From positions 558,001 to 622,000 of the forward strand of contig MOWL01000069.1 in assembly GCA_002110485.1 (NCBI GenBank): 64,000 bases of DNA, written 5' to 3'. The DNA is from Emergomyces orientalis (taxonomy: Eukaryota; Ascomycota; Eurotiomycetes; Onygenales; Ajellomycetaceae). Positions 1-11,923 of this stretch are shown piece by piece. The position numbers and the translations under genes were made by a program. Each line of letters starts with the position of its first letter. Positions within the stretch are counted from its first letter, which is position 1. The notes beneath the pieces were generated by a model that was given only the letters and a program-made list of their open reading frames with translations, ran no database searches and was not told the origin of the DNA.

Positions 1-558
1 GTTCAAGTCTAGCTCCCAGAGACTTCAGAAGTCCCACCGCGAATACCGCTATATCCATATGAATCTAGCCTTCATTCACATCCCGCTCCCGGAATACCGC
101 AACCCAAAAAATTTCTACCAGGGCAACTGGTCAGAAGCTCCGACTGCTCCAGTATTTAACTCGGGCTTTAAAGATGCCCTCATCAGTGAAAATGTTGTCG
201 TTGTCAGCTGTGGCCAGTAAGTCACTGATAATCACCGCCTATGAGTTAGCTTCTTTACTTTATAAACGGTCTTCGCACTAACCCGTATTTTCTCTCCTTC
301 AGCGATCATGTAAATGACTACTGCATGCTAGGACAGAATGCCGATTCACAGCCGTCACTGTGGATGTGCTACGCTGGCGGCGCCGGTTTTGGTGGGTATG
401 GTGGATACGGCAGCTACGTCCGACGAGTCCGATTTTTCGACATCAATATGAACTCCGCTAGAATAATGACCTATAAGCGGCTTGAGTATGGCGATACGGT
501 ATCCAAAATTGACGAAATGATGATTGTTGACGCTGGTAAAGTGGTCAAGTCAGAATAG
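1..558 (+). CDS. DCR2: DCR2-type calcineurin-like phosphoesterase, C-terminal part
   Basis: The gene is cut by the left window edge; the last 156 residues are visible. Exons are 1-216 (reading from base 2) and 303-558, with an 86-nt GTAAGT...CAG intron at 217-302. The join restores SCGHDHVNDYC, the metal-binding GHDH block near the C-terminus of the Dcr2 family of metallophosphatases. The intron lies inside the GHDH histidine codon, which supports the splice. A Gly/Tyr-rich patch (GAGFGGYGGYGSY) follows, then the typical RVRFFDI end. In yeast, Dcr2 is a phosphatase linked to cell-cycle start and unfolded-protein signalling; that role is family knowledge, not shown here. The catalytic N-terminal half is outside the window. 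Confidence 0.82.
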
Positions 559-1475
559 ATGTTATTTGTTCGCTTTTTTTTTTTTTTTTTTTTTTTTTTT
601 TGAATTTGTTCATTCTATTTTGTTTTTGTTTTATATTGTTTTTGTAAGAAAAAGCGTGGGCATGTGTACAAAAACATAGGCGTTGGAATTCGAGCTTTCC
701 TGCCTCCCTGTATCTTTCGTTTCAACTTTTTCATTCCCGTTTCTGTTGCATTGTAGGTGCTTTTACATCCTATCCCCTTTGCGCGCTGACCATGGTGATA
801 TCCCCAATGCTTTTATATTCTCCTTCAGACCGTAATAGCTAATGTAATATTTAGTCTAGCCCTGTATTCTTTCAGTTACTTGAAATTTAGTTTTTCTCAT
901 GCGCTCCTTACGAAGCCTTACCGTGTTCTCACATCACCTGGAAGCCTTTCTACATTTTGCATCTGCCTCATACTCATTAATTTTCCTTTCCCCTTCTTTC
1001 TCCTAGCGGAACGGAGTTTCTCTGGTTTCATTTACTTCCCAACACGTATTCATCATTTACTACACTATACGGCGCGAAGCGCTTAGTGCGAGCTCAATGA
1101 CCACGACTTGAATTATTTCTTACTGGGATTCTCGAATGATTGAATTTGTTATACCTTTTGGCCTAACTCTATTCTAAATATGTAGTCTCTACACTGCCAT
1201 TGTTTAGGATCTTTCGTTTCTCTTCTCCATGCAACGAAATTTCCAATAAATTTTCTCATAAACGTCCCTCCGTCATATTATTTCGCTATACCTAGTTATA
1301 TCAACTCCTATTCATATTATCCATACGATCCAAGCTATAAAAAATAGTTAAAAAACCCCACCCTTATTTATATTTCTTTGTGCATAATCTATGCTCCCTC
1401 GCACCTAACTTCTATTCGAAAACTCCAAAATACATATACGTGAAGAGAAAACAACTCCCCTTTCCTCCCAAAAGT
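559..1475. other. Convergent intergenic region
   Basis: Lies between the 3' ends of the DCR2 gene (+) and the OXNAD1-like gene (-). It is AT-rich with a T28 tract at its left end and no open frame resembling a protein family. Probably overlapping 3' untranslated regions. Confidence 0.7.
574..601 (+). repeat. Poly-T tract (28 T) just after the DCR2 stop codon
   Basis: An uninterrupted run of T begins 16 bases after the stop codon and lies in the 3' untranslated region on the sense strand. Homopolymers of this length are error-prone in assemblies, so the exact length is uncertain. Confidence 0.9.
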
Positions 1476-3022
1476 TCACCACCACTTCTCACAAAACACG
1501 TTCTTTTCCCTCCCTACCCCGGCCCCGAGTACCTCTTCAACGCCCGCAACAAACATGTCCGTCATATCAGGCGGGCCACAGATATAACATACCGTTCGAC
1601 CACTTTTTGAACTGCATCGGCTTCGAACGGGTTCTCGTTTTCCACCAATGACCTCGTGCAGATCTAGCATCCTAATGCGGCGGTTGTGCAGTGAGATATC
1701 CGAGGGTAGGTTTGGGGGCAAGTCGTGGAGGTTCGTGATATAAAGATGGAGGTGGAGGCGGAGGTGGAGGATTTGGTCCCTTCCCTGGTGCGGGTGCTGG
1801 TGCTGTTTTTGCTGCTGGGAATCGAGAATGCTGCGAAGCCGGGAAAAGAAGAGAATTTGGTCCAGGTGTTTCGATATATTTTCTCCATCAACAGGTACGG
1901 TGGGCAATCTGGTCGAGTAAAGTAGATGAATGGTTGGTGAGTGTGGCAATGTCGAGGGACTTTTGAAGATGTGAGATAGCATTGAGATTAACGGGCTATA
2001 AGAAGATAGTTAGCTAGAATTTTTATGTTTTTTATTATTACCCCGTCCTCTCCACACATTTTCAATTTTCGATTCTAACATGGGCTGGAAAAGGGGTTGG
2101 TTTGGGGATGTTTTTGGGGGTTATTTCATCGGATTTCCCACACGGCAAGCTACCCCTTTCACACTCTTTATGAGCGGTGAAGCAAGCAGGGAAAATCACA
2201 GGAAAGAAAGCATGGGCAGCGGGAAACCAAAGAGGCCACAACATGTTTACGTACTTAATCCCCACTCCACCTGCCACAAACACCGCTCTCTCAATATCCT
2301 CCAGGGGTATATCAGGGGGTGGCCAGATGAAGCTCCCACCAACCCTTACTCCCAACTCCTGTCCAAGAATCTCATCACGGGGGCGCCAAAGCCAGGTAGC
2401 GGGTAGGTTGGACGGTGATTCTTGGACAGCAAGCTCTATGTATGGTTCCTCTATGACTGCATTGTTATTGCCATCACTCCCCGAAGGTAGTGCATCACTT
2501 GGTGTAGAGGTTATCGTGAACCCGCCAGCTTGCAAGACGGAGGGGACATGGACGTCGAGCCATTGGCCCGGGAAGAAGTGAAATGGCCTTGATGGGTTGG
2601 GATTGGACTATATAGGGGGAAGTTTGTTTTAATTCAATATTTAACTGTGGTAATTTCGTGGTTTAAACGCTTCTTGTACAGTACATGGCGAGATTCATGA
2701 AAATCTAAGCGTAAATATACCACAGTTGGCGGGAGGTGGGGTCTAAGCATACTTTGCATTCATTCTTCTGCTGTACTCTATGTTTATGGCCACCAGCCGG
2801 AGCAGGCCCTATAGTCAACCGCAAGAGGCGGACAGTAGGGTTCGCCTGTGTTATGTTCGATAAATGGGCCTTATAGAGAGAATTTTGGCGTGGTTCCTGT
2901 GCTGTCCGCACCTCATGCGGGATACCTGTGGTCATGGTTTGAACTGCCCGGGTTATAAGACCGAAACTTGACACATTGGGTCTGGGTGATTGCCTGGCCA
3001 GATGTAAAAAGCAGAGTACCAT
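1476..3022 (-). CDS. OXNAD1-like FAD/NAD(P)-binding oxidoreductase
   Basis: Three exons on the minus strand: 3022-2753, 2607-2255 and 1995-1476, giving 380 residues. Introns are 145 nt (GTATGC...TATAG) and 259 nt (GTACGT...TATAG); both joins keep frame. The first joins exon 1 to FHFFPGQWLDVHVP, the flavin-domain entry of the ferredoxin-reductase fold, followed by GGFTITSTP. The second restores FVAGGVGINPLISMLSHI, the NAD-binding glycine motif. The C-terminus YICGPPDMTDMF...VFCEKWW is typical of the cytochrome-b5-reductase/OXNAD1 group. An Arg/Ser-rich N-terminus could be a mitochondrial presequence (inference). I chose the ATG at 3022 because the open frame above it starts only at TTG. Substrate and physiological role are unknown for this family. 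Confidence 0.82.
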
Positions 3023-4598
3023 GAGAGATTTCAACCTCTTATATAGGTATAGTCGTATTCTTTGTCAACTGTGGTACATATTCTAAGTGCTAGAGCTGGC
3101 TGATTTATATGGAAGTCACGTGTGGCTCCAGTCCCGACTTTGAACAGCGTCTTTGGTGATGATTGCTAAATGGTTTACGGATTAGTATCTCTGAATCATG
3201 CTCCGTAAATATTTCAATCGCTTGCAAGGACGTTCTGGAGATCTCCCTGATTTGACAACTTCTACCATCTATGGTTACGCATGATAGTAAGCGCAGGCAT
3301 TATGTGCCAACCACGCAGGAATGGCTGGCAAGCCCGTTACGCTGCGTAAGGATGTTCGCAGTAGGAAATCCAGGGTATTTAAGTGAAATCCACCAGGGCA
3401 AAGCTAGTGGATTGTGAACAGAACGAAAAGCGGTTGTGGATTATCCGTGCGGGGACATCCCACTGTTCATTGACTTTGCCAAATCCTAGCATCAGCAATT
3501 GTCTGTATGTCAGATACAAACGAACAAAGAACCCCCAGGGATATGGAAACAAAAGAAAACGATAACTAGTAACAAACACTACGGAGTACAACGACTGGAA
3601 CTGAGCAGCCACCTGCTCAGCATTCAAATATGCGCCGCGGTGCTACGACTTTGTGATGAGATATTGAATCCCGCCAACGACGAACCTGGGATTTTCAGGC
3701 ATTATTCAAGAAACTGATTATTCTTCATTGAAAGCCATTTCCGCAACTGATCAATCACAGGCTGGTTCTCCGATTTGCGCTGCATGGGCGCTGGGCAACT
3801 TTGGGTAGCGTGTGATGGCATGCATCGAAATCTCCATCTCTGGCCTGCCATTGGCTGGCCAGCCCTATCGTCACATTCAGCGCCAGGCGGCGAGCTGCCT
3901 GCCCTCCATCTCAAAGCCAGGGCCACGGTGGTGCGGGTGCCTCCTCCCCCACCCATTCATGGGTCCGGCGGCTGCTTGTCGCTCAGCATCACTCTGACAG
4001 TCTCGCCCCCGGGCCTTGCGACCTTGGCCAGGTGGGTTGACCTGGTTCCCTTTTGTCTTGCTCTGGAGGTGGTGGGGAGTTCGTTATTCGTCCATTGGAT
4101 CTCCTCATGCTGCGAGCATGCCTTGGCGAGCAACAAGACCCGGCATATTATGCCTTCGACAACGATGAGGGATTGGAGCAAGTAGCTCTTCATGCCCTCC
4201 ACAGCAGATTTGGTACTTACATACGGAGTGCATACATGCGCTCAGCTCTTTTCACCTTTATTTTCGTGTCCAACCCTACTATCCTCCCTTTTCTCTCTCT
4301 CTCCTCCCCTCCTTCTACCTCCGGCGGTTCTCCTGCATTCGATCTCTCCATGCATCACCACTGGTGAAAACAAAAGTTGATATGAACCTCCTACCAGCAG
4401 GCCTGGCTTGAAGAGAGCAGACAGTCCGTCTACCACATTCTACACAGCACCTACACTGAAGAGTGAATAGCAGTTGGCAGCTATCAATCCTCATATCTGG
4501 GATTTACCGTGGACATCCGCCACAACCCTCACACCCCCGCTCATCACCGCAACTACAAAGACCATTTATTCGCTTATTCTCTATCCAAAATAGTCACG
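3023..4598. other. Divergent intergenic/promoter region
   Basis: Separates the OXNAD1-like gene (-) from the four-pass membrane protein gene (+). Small open frames here have no family signature. Near its right end is a pyrimidine-rich stretch (about 4258-4345), probably the leader of the downstream gene. Two copies of the octamer TACGGAGT lie at 3580 and 4222. Confidence 0.65.
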
Positions 4599-5782
4599 AT
4601 GATGTGGTATCTGCCTCGAAAATACCGGCCGCCCATCCTATTCCAGATTTTGATCGGCATCGAACTCCCCGTCACCATCGCGATCCTCGCCCTGTTCGGT
4701 ATCGCAGCGCCAGATCTATATCGAACCAAACTGTGGCAAGATGGCGCGAAGAATGGTTTCAACAGCGGGCCGGAGGACAGGGTTTACGCTTTCGCAAACT
4801 ATCGCCCATATACTACGCCCAAGCCTTGGAGTCAATTGTACGTTTATCATACCTGCGGTCCCTTCAATAGTTGGGCAATATATCTGGGCCGCGTTTCGAA
4901 TTCTACGGTTGCTAATCATGCCAAATTACAGCCTCACAAGCTTTAACCTTGTCATATCCGTGTTGAGCATGTTTTTCATGCTCGTAAAGACTCCCATGTT
5001 TATCTTGAACGTCTTCTATCCTCCAATATCCTTAGTCGTGCATACAGCATTGACCGCGCTTTATGCGGTTTCACTGGCATATCAAGCATCCCCGGACATG
5101 GCAGATCCGGAACGCCCGCAGCCAGGCGCACCGTGGTACCTCACTAAGAGTTGTAACGTCGCGAATAGTCGTTCCAATGTTGGTTATTGCCAGCAAGCCA
5201 AAGCCTCATTTGCTTGCACTGTGTTAATGCTGTACGTCACCGCTCACTCACTGAGTCAAAAAAAAGTGCCATGTTCAAATCAGGCATAGGATAGGAACAA
5301 GAAAAACCACCATCTACTAACACTACCCCTCTCACAGCGCAATATTCCTCGTCCATGTCGTCTACGCTATCTACTCTTGCCTCCCCACCGAAGAGATCCG
5401 CGAAAAGCAACGACAACGCTTGGCACGGCGTAAGGACCTCGACGACCTAAAAAGCCTCAAATCTCCCTTCTACCCCATGCAACCACCTATGACTCCTGGT
5501 GGCACTGCTTTCCCCCCAATGACACCGCGCACCCAGGCCTTCAACCGTCTAGGCGGAACTACAGACCTGCCTCTGCGAAACCACTTCCTTCCTCGCGACG
5601 TGCCCAATAGCCCCTACGGGAAGAATTTCAGCATGCCTTCACCACCGCACAGCCCTACGCCGCCGCAGATGAGTGGATCTACAAAAAATGGAACACCCCC
5701 GCCGAATGGAACTGCAAGTGCAGAGGGCCAGAGCCAAGCTGCCATGTATTTCCCCCCGCCACCAAAAATGGCGAATAAATGA
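4599..5782 (+). CDS. MARVEL-like four-pass membrane protein with Pro-rich tail
   Basis: Exons 4599-4837, 4932-5231 and 5338-5782 encode 327 residues. Intron 1 is GTACGT...TACAG (94 nt) and intron 2 GTACGT...CACAG (106 nt) with a CTAAC branch site; both joins keep frame and the second joins two halves of one hydrophobic helix. Four membrane segments are visible: residues about 9-31 (FQILIGIELPVTIAILALF), then FNLVISVLSMFFMLV, ISLVVHTALTALYAV, and the spliced TVLMLLAIFLVHVVYAIY. The spacing resembles fungal MARVEL-domain proteins, but that is inference from topology. The roughly 125-residue tail is rich in Pro, Ser and Met (PMTPGGTAFPPMTP, PPHSPTPP) and is probably cytosolic and disordered. The start is the first of two adjacent ATGs. 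No specific function can be given. Confidence 0.78.
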
Positions 5783-6939
5783 GAGAGGGATTGAGCACTA
5801 AAAAGCGTACTTGTTTCGAGCGGGGAAAGATGGAATGCGACAGGGCTAGATTTAGAAGATCATCCCGTCGGATTTGACCCTTAGGGTTTATTCATTCATT
5901 CCTATTTTGTGGCTCTTCCGGATTTTCCTTTTTGTGTCTTTGTATCGTATGAGAGAGGAGTTTGAGCGTCCTGAAATATCCTTTCCTTTTTAAATTTTCC
6001 ATTCACTCTATTTTATTTCATTTTGATCTCTTCAGGTCTGATTTTATCTGCATTATAATCACTTACGTTTGTCTTGGGCGCTCAGTATTTGTTTCGCCTT
6101 ACTCCATACACTCCGCTGCTTTATTTCCCCCTGCATACACATATTATCAATAAATATGTCTGTCTGTGTAGGTAGTTAACAAATTTATTTTTTCCTGAAT
6201 ATCTGCCTTGATTACTCACTCCCATTTGTTTCTTTTGATGGTGATGTCTGTCATATATCATAACACTTATCCCGCCCTATTTTGTTTCTTGTTTTACTCC
6301 ACACTTCTTGACACAGAAAAAGTTATCTCATGGCAATATTAAATATAGATCAGGGGCTGAGATAAGTAACCACACATCTTCCCTGCCTAGATTAAAAATA
6401 CCGTGTAAGAGTGCCAGCTTATTCAGAGCAAATGTCCCTAACCAATAGGGTTGTTATATTTACAGCATCATCCACATCCTTCCCATGGCCAAAAGTATTA
6501 GGGTTAGTGGGGTGATAGTGCGACACAAAATAAAGTGATAGTTATATGAGAAGCTATGGACAGAGAAATATCACTTAGATGTATTTATTTATTTTGCTAA
6601 CGAATGCAGGATAAAAAAAGAAGACAAATGCCAAAGAAAATAACATATGGTAGAAAACGAGAGGGGTATTTGCGGTGGTTTAAGCGCGGGAGGTAAAACA
6701 GCATACACCGATAGTAATGATCACAACAATTCAACGATTTATAATAAAAGGGTTAATGTGGGGATCTCTACGTCCCTGAGAAAGTGGTTTTACACGAAAA
6801 GAAAGAAAATGCGAGGGCAATGTATGAAACATGAGCAGGGGAAAAATACCCAAACCAAAGCAAAAAAAGACAAAAGGACACGAACACCAAAACTTCAGGC
6901 TAAAAAAGAGAGAAAACCCAACAAAAGAAAAGTAAAGCG
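5783..6939. other. Convergent intergenic region
   Basis: Lies between the 3' ends of the membrane protein gene (+) and CCC2 (-). T-rich on the left and A-rich on the right, as expected for two opposing 3' untranslated regions. A 110-codon Lys-rich open frame at 6647-6979 is low-complexity and runs into the CCC2 3' end, so it was not called. Confidence 0.65.
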
Positions 6940-9900
6940 CTATACAGAAGCAGGTTCTACAGTTCTCAAAGGAACATAGCCCTCGTCGTCGGTGGCACTT
7001 CTCCGCTTCCCAGTAATGTTCATCACAGCATCTGAACCAAGCGTCGCCAACCACGTAAAAGCGCGTCGAACTCGACCTCTCCGGTCGTATGTAAGCGGAC
7101 TCTTTTTCCACCACGATCCCCGCCCACCACGGCCTAGGCCACTACTGTCAATGAGACCCAGCTCAGCTTCACGCTCCAGTTTCTGAACATCTAGCCAACT
7201 AGGCCGCTTCCAAAACTTCAGTAGTAAACTGCTGACAACAACGCTGACGCTTGATGCGGCCATTGCGGCGCCTGCCGCCATGGGATGTAACGAGATTCCG
7301 CCGAAGGGTAGGAAGAGGCCCATGGCAAAAGGTATGCCGATGGCATTATACATGCAGGCCCAGAGGAGGTTGAGTTTGATGCGGCGGAAGATTGATCGGG
7401 CGAGACAAAGGCTTGCGGGGACGGAGAGGAGATCGTCAGGCCGCATGAGGACGATGTCGGCCGCTTCGATGGCTACATCTGTGCCGGATGCGAGGGCGAT
7501 GCCGACTGAGGCGGTGGCCAGGGCAGGCGAGTCGTTGATGCCATCTCCGACCATGGCAACGATGGTTGAGGTACCTTCTTGGAGAGAAGCGATGATAGAT
7601 TGTTTTTCGGAGGGGGTGACAGAGGCATGGACTGAAGAGGAGGGAATGCCAACGGCTGACGCAACGGCGAGGGCAGTGGAGAGGGAGTCGCCTGTAATGA
7701 GGGATGTGGTGAGGCCCATTCTGTGGAGAGCAGCGACAGCGGCCGCTGCCGTTGGCTTCAACGTGTCTTGGAGGGTGATTGTGCCTGCATATTTACCATC
7801 AATGGCAACGTGGATTAGAGTCGATCCAGCAGTGTGTTCACTATATTTTCTGGGTCGTGCGGATATTGAGGATGTGATTTTAGAGGGATCGGAGTCGGGA
7901 TCGGCTGATCGAGGGACGCGTATATCCCTGGAACGAAGGAAGAGTGCATTGCCTATAAGCACATGATGTCGAACGCTGTCGACATTTGAGGTGGGTTCAA
8001 CAACAGCCGAAACCCCTTTTCCGACAGATGCTTCGAAATCGGCTACACTCCCATTGAGTGGGTCTTCATCTGATGCTCCAACTTCTGCCCTGGCCTTCGC
8101 AAGAATGGCTTTGCCAATAGGGTGTTCACTGGTCAGTTCAGCAAGCCCAACGACCAACCACCATTGGCGACGCCGCCAGTCATTGGATGACCACGTCGAG
8201 TCCATTTTAGTCTCCGACACGCTCATTTTACCCATTGTCAAGGTACCTGTTTTGTCGAAAACAACGTGGTTTATCTTGGTTGCTTCTTCCAGGGCAGCGC
8301 CACCTTTGACCAAAATGCCATGTTCGGCACCGACACCTGTACCTACCATAACCGCCGTGGGTGTACTAAGTCCAAGAGCGCAGGGACAGGCGAAAACAAT
8401 AACCGATATGCAAAGTTTCAAACAGACCATAAATGTCCCACCGCTATTTTTGGCAAGGAAGATTTTAGGTGGATCCGGAAGAACGTGACTAAGAATCATC
8501 CATCCGAAAAATGTGACAAGCCCAAGGGTGATAATGGTTGGAACAAAATAGCCAGCCACGATATCAGCCATTCTTTGGATAGGAGCACGACTGGTTTGTG
8601 CATCTTGGACCAATTTGACTATCTGGCTCAACTGTGTGTCTCGACCGGCTCTTGTAACCCGAAAATCAACCCAACCAGTGCCATTGACAGTGCCAGCCAT
8701 GATCTGGGAAGTCTTGATTTTTCGAATGGGAATAGCTTCACCGGTAATCATGCCTTCGTCAATATAGCTCTCGCCTCGAATAACGACCCCATCAGCCGGG
8801 ACTTTGTCACCTGGCCGGAGGCAAACAATATCACCAACCTGGATTAGTTCCGTGGGGATCGTCTTCTGGTTAGTCGAAATTGTAGTGGTAGTGGCCTTAT
8901 CCTTTTCAGCCGACGACGGTAGTGAACCCCAGCCCTCAGCAAGTTTTTCTGCTGCTATGGGATCATCGTAAATAGTTGCCATAGAGGGAGCAAGGGACAT
9001 CAAACGAGAGAGTGCACGGGACGTTTGGCCCTTGGCTCGATTTTCCAGCCACCGGCCAAGGGTGATGAATGTAATTAGCATAGTGCTGGTTTCGAAAACG
9101 GTCATTGGCCGCGAATGAGGTTTAAATAATATCGAGATTAGCATTGCGAGGATGCTGAAGAAAAATGCGGCAGATGTACCAAGCATCACCAAAACATCCA
9201 TTGTCGGGGAGCCGTGTTTTAGTGATTTGAATGAAGATGTGTAGAATCTTTTTCCGATACCAAATTGAACAGGAATGGTAAGAAGCAGACAGATGATCTC
9301 CCCGGAAAATAAGCCAGGAAGGAGCTCGAACTTTCCGATGTCGAGAGCTGGAGCATACATTGGAAGAAGCATACTAATCACCATCACGGGAACTGCAAAG
9401 GAAAAGGAGAACCAAAATGCTCTCCGCCACTCTTGTATCTCCTTTGTCTTTGCAAGGGATTCGAGCTGAGCATTGCTATCATCGGACTCCGCCAATAGAG
9501 CGTTGTATCCTGCTTGTTCAACCACCTCAACTAATTGTCGAATCCCCACTTTGGACGGAGTGTAGCTGATCAAAGCACGGGAATTAGATAGTTTAACATC
9601 AGCGGCCAAGACGCCATCAGTTCCCCTAAGTACGTTCTCCAAATCTATGGCCGCTGTTGAATCAGGTAGCCCGTAGATACTGAGCGCTAATGATGCTGAC
9701 ATGTGGGACTGGATTGAGTCGTCCTCTTGAGAAGAGACGATGTGCACGTCAAAACCGGCATTTTCGATTAGTTCGGTAATAGTTGTAGCGGGTAGGACTG
9801 AAGGGTCATGGACCGCGATTGCACGTTCAGCTAGCAGGCTGATATTAAAGCGAACGAGTCCAGGCTGGTCTTTGAGCGCATTCTCGACTGCAGAAGTACA

Positions 9901-10611
9901 CGCTCCACAGGTCATCCCTTCGATAGACACAGTTGTAGTTACATGGTTGGATCTGTTTCTAGTTGTGGACTTTTGTCGTGACGAAGGTGAGTTTGGGTGT
10001 TGGGTAACGGTTTCCACGATTTCGGCATCAAATCCGCGGTCTTCGACGATTTCAGCGATCTTCTCAGGGGATATTACTGATATATCGTGTTCCACAACTG
10101 CCCGTTCGGATAGTAATGATACTGTTACGGAGCTGACGCCAGGTTTATCCGCTAATCCTCCTTCCACTGCGGATGTACAAGCGCCGCATGTCATTCCCCC
10201 CACTCTGAGTGTTGTAGTCGAAATAGATGGCATACTGGAGCCCACATCGAGTAAATTATCCTCCCCTTCCCCTTCCCCTTCCCCTTCTTTTCCCCGTTGT
10301 ATTTCACGCCGCAGATCAGTGGCCAAGACTCTGGCGTCGAAACCACGATCTTCTATCATCTCCGCGACAGTTTCCGCCGAGAGAACGGTAGGATCATGGT
10401 GTACGACCGCGCGACCCATTATCAAGCTCACAGACACCGTTCCTGCACCTGCAACACCTTTAAAAGCTGCTTCGACAGCAGAAGTACATGCGCCACATGT
10501 CATTCCATCGACTTTGAGAGTTGTGGTTGCCATATGGGCGGGGGATCGTGGAGCCGCAGACGCTGCATTGACTTCCTCTCCTTGCAAAAGCGGAACAGAA
10601 GACGACGCCAT
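6940..10611 (-). CDS. CCC2: Copper-transporting P1B-type ATPase (CCC2/ATP7 family)
   Basis: A single uninterrupted 1223-residue frame, intronless unlike most neighbours. Three N-terminal heavy-metal domains each carry GMTCGACTSAVE (CxxC at about residues 39-42, 142-145 and 235-238). A fourth related domain (about 307-375) has lost the CxxC (IYGLPDSTAA). Then come the membrane domain, the TGEAIP actuator loop (about 623), the copper-channel CPC in ACPCALGLSTP (about 742-744), the phosphorylation site DKTGTLT (Asp about 786), the SEHPIGKAI nucleotide-domain loop and GDGINDSPALA. The last helix carries MAASSVSVV. It should pump Cu(I) into the secretory pathway to load multicopper oxidases such as ferroxidase and laccase (family knowledge). 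A Gly-Glu repeat (GEGEGEGE) links domains 1 and 2. The start is the ATG at 10611; the open frame above it begins at TTG. Confidence 0.97.
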   Translation of the reverse strand: MASSSVPLLQGEEVNAASAAPRSPAHMATTTLKVDGMTCGACTSAVEAAFKGVAGAGTVSVSLIMGRAVVHHDPTVLSAETVAEMIEDRGFDARVLATDLRREIQRGKEGEGEGEGEDNLLDVGSSMPSISTTTLRVGGMTCGACTSAVEGGLADKPGVSSVTVSLLSERAVVEHDISVISPEKIAEIVEDRGFDAEIVETVTQHPNSPSSRQKSTTRNRSNHVTTTVSIEGMTCGACTSAVENALKDQPGLVRFNISLLAERAIAVHDPSVLPATTITELIENAGFDVHIVSSQEDDSIQSHMSASLALSIYGLPDSTAAIDLENVLRGTDGVLAADVKLSNSRALISYTPSKVGIRQLVEVVEQAGYNALLAESDDSNAQLESLAKTKEIQEWRRAFWFSFSFAVPVMVISMLLPMYAPALDIGKFELLPGLFSGEIICLLLTIPVQFGIGKRFYTSSFKSLKHGSPTMDVLVMLGTSAAFFFSILAMLISILFKPHSRPMTVFETSTMLITFITLGRWLENRAKGQTSRALSRLMSLAPSMATIYDDPIAAEKLAEGWGSLPSSAEKDKATTTTISTNQKTIPTELIQVGDIVCLRPGDKVPADGVVIRGESYIDEGMITGEAIPIRKIKTSQIMAGTVNGTGWVDFRVTRAGRDTQLSQIVKLVQDAQTSRAPIQRMADIVAGYFVPTIITLGLVTFFGWMILSHVLPDPPKIFLAKNSGGTFMVCLKLCISVIVFACPCALGLSTPTAVMVGTGVGAEHGILVKGGAALEEATKINHVVFDKTGTLTMGKMSVSETKMDSTWSSNDWRRRQWWLVVGLAELTSEHPIGKAILAKARAEVGASDEDPLNGSVADFEASVGKGVSAVVEPTSNVDSVRHHVLIGNALFLRSRDIRVPRSADPDSDPSKITSSISARPRKYSEHTAGSTLIHVAIDGKYAGTITLQDTLKPTAAAAVAALHRMGLTTSLITGDSLSTALAVASAVGIPSSSVHASVTPSEKQSIIASLQEGTSTIVAMVGDGINDSPALATASVGIALASGTDVAIEAADIVLMRPDDLLSVPASLCLARSIFRRIKLNLLWACMYNAIGIPFAMGLFLPFGGISLHPMAAGAAMAASSVSVVVSSLLLKFWKRPSWLDVQKLEREAELGLIDSSGLGRGGRGSWWKKSPLTYDRRGRVRRAFTWLATLGSDAVMNITGKRRSATDDEGYVPLRTVEPASV

Positions 10612-11923
10612 GGTAGGCAATAATTTCGAGCTCGAAAATATGCGTGGGTGTGTAATCTTATCAAGGAAGAAAACTAATTCATGTCGACAACCTGATCTTA
10701 GATATGTGTAGGATTTGTAGGATATTCCGCTGGCGAGCGACGCATACCAGGGGTCAGAGTGGCTGAGGGGCTGAGGGTTTCACATCCAGCAGTTTTTGTG
10801 ACACGGGCAAGTTGTCCTTATGTTCTATCGCAACTGAGCAATAGCCATCCGGGCATAATAAAGAAGGTCAGCTTCCCGACGACTCGTACAGGGTGGAAGA
10901 GGCCGGGATATAACTTTAGATGTGACGGTGCCTCTGGGTATGTGTTAAATACGTTAATTAATAATTAATCTCAATCTCCCTTTGGCTGCTGTCCAGATCG
11001 AACTTTTTAGGTGGAGCTGGCGCCCGCAAGGAATTCTCGGCCAACCAAGGTGCAGCCAGCCAAAAAGAGTTTAGCGCTTGGGTGGTCACGGGAACCTTGG
11101 AAATACGCAGGAAGTTACGAGTTACGGAAAGTTACAGTACCGTGGTACGGTATGTACTACTATGTAGCGGTACTGGGGAGGGGGCGGGCACTGTGACCGG
11201 GCGATTGCATACCTACCTACAGTACGGAGTACAAAACCATGAATTTCTGGGATACGTATGTATTACCTTACCTATATTTCGACAAGAAGAAAACGGCTTG
11301 ATTGGCATCTTTTGTCTGGTTTATTTCTGTGTAAGTGACGCCACCGCGAATATCACTCAAAGTTTTTACGGCAACCACAAAAGGAAATCTGCCAGAAAAA
11401 AGAGCGGAGGGGTTCGGAGGTACCTAAAATAACAGTAATCTACCATCAACCAAGTATCGAGATATCTTGGGAGAGACAGCCTGAGATCTGGTTGGGCATA
11501 AAAATAAACCATTCGCTGCCAAATCTAAAATAGGGTGCAAAGTGCGCAAACAATATAAATCATGCAAACAGGACAAAACGAACAAACTTAGATTCAAAAT
11601 CATGTGATCTGGCTCCTCCCACCTACTTCTTGTATGATGTAGTAAGTACTAGTTAGCGAGAGTGCGAGACATTTGTTGATACATAGGTAACTTGGTAACT
11701 GCCCATGCGAATATTATTGGCGCTTCTTTCGTGGGATTCTTTTCTAGTCGCATGTGTTTGTACTAGGTTAACTACTTATCAGTAAGCTCGGAATTCCTCT
11801 CTTAAAAGTCAAGAAATCACTGACTGAGGAAACATACAGGCAGACACACACTGAACCTCTTTTATAAAAGGATTCGGGTTACAAACAGGAAGAGCGGGTG
11901 ACATAAAATTACTTTCTGCACCC
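10612..11923. promoter_or_regulatory. Divergent promoter region of CCC2 and CSN7
   Basis: About 1.3 kb between the starts of CCC2 (-) and CSN7 (+). It contains several GTAC/TACGG-type short motifs around 11135-11240, including one TACGGAGT octamer at 11223. No open frame resembles a protein. I could not identify a convincing copper-regulator site by eye. Confidence 0.55.

Noticed and set aside
3775..4185. A 136-codon + strand frame upstream of the membrane protein gene
   Set aside because: No domain, overlapping frames on both strands, and location in a divergent promoter region.
7280..7966. A 228-codon + strand open frame
   Set aside because: Antisense to the conserved nucleotide-binding and P-domain of CCC2.
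9740..10711. A 323-codon + strand open frame
   Set aside because: It is the shadow of the repeated heavy-metal domains of CCC2 on the other strand; its Ser/Thr-rich sequence has no family features.
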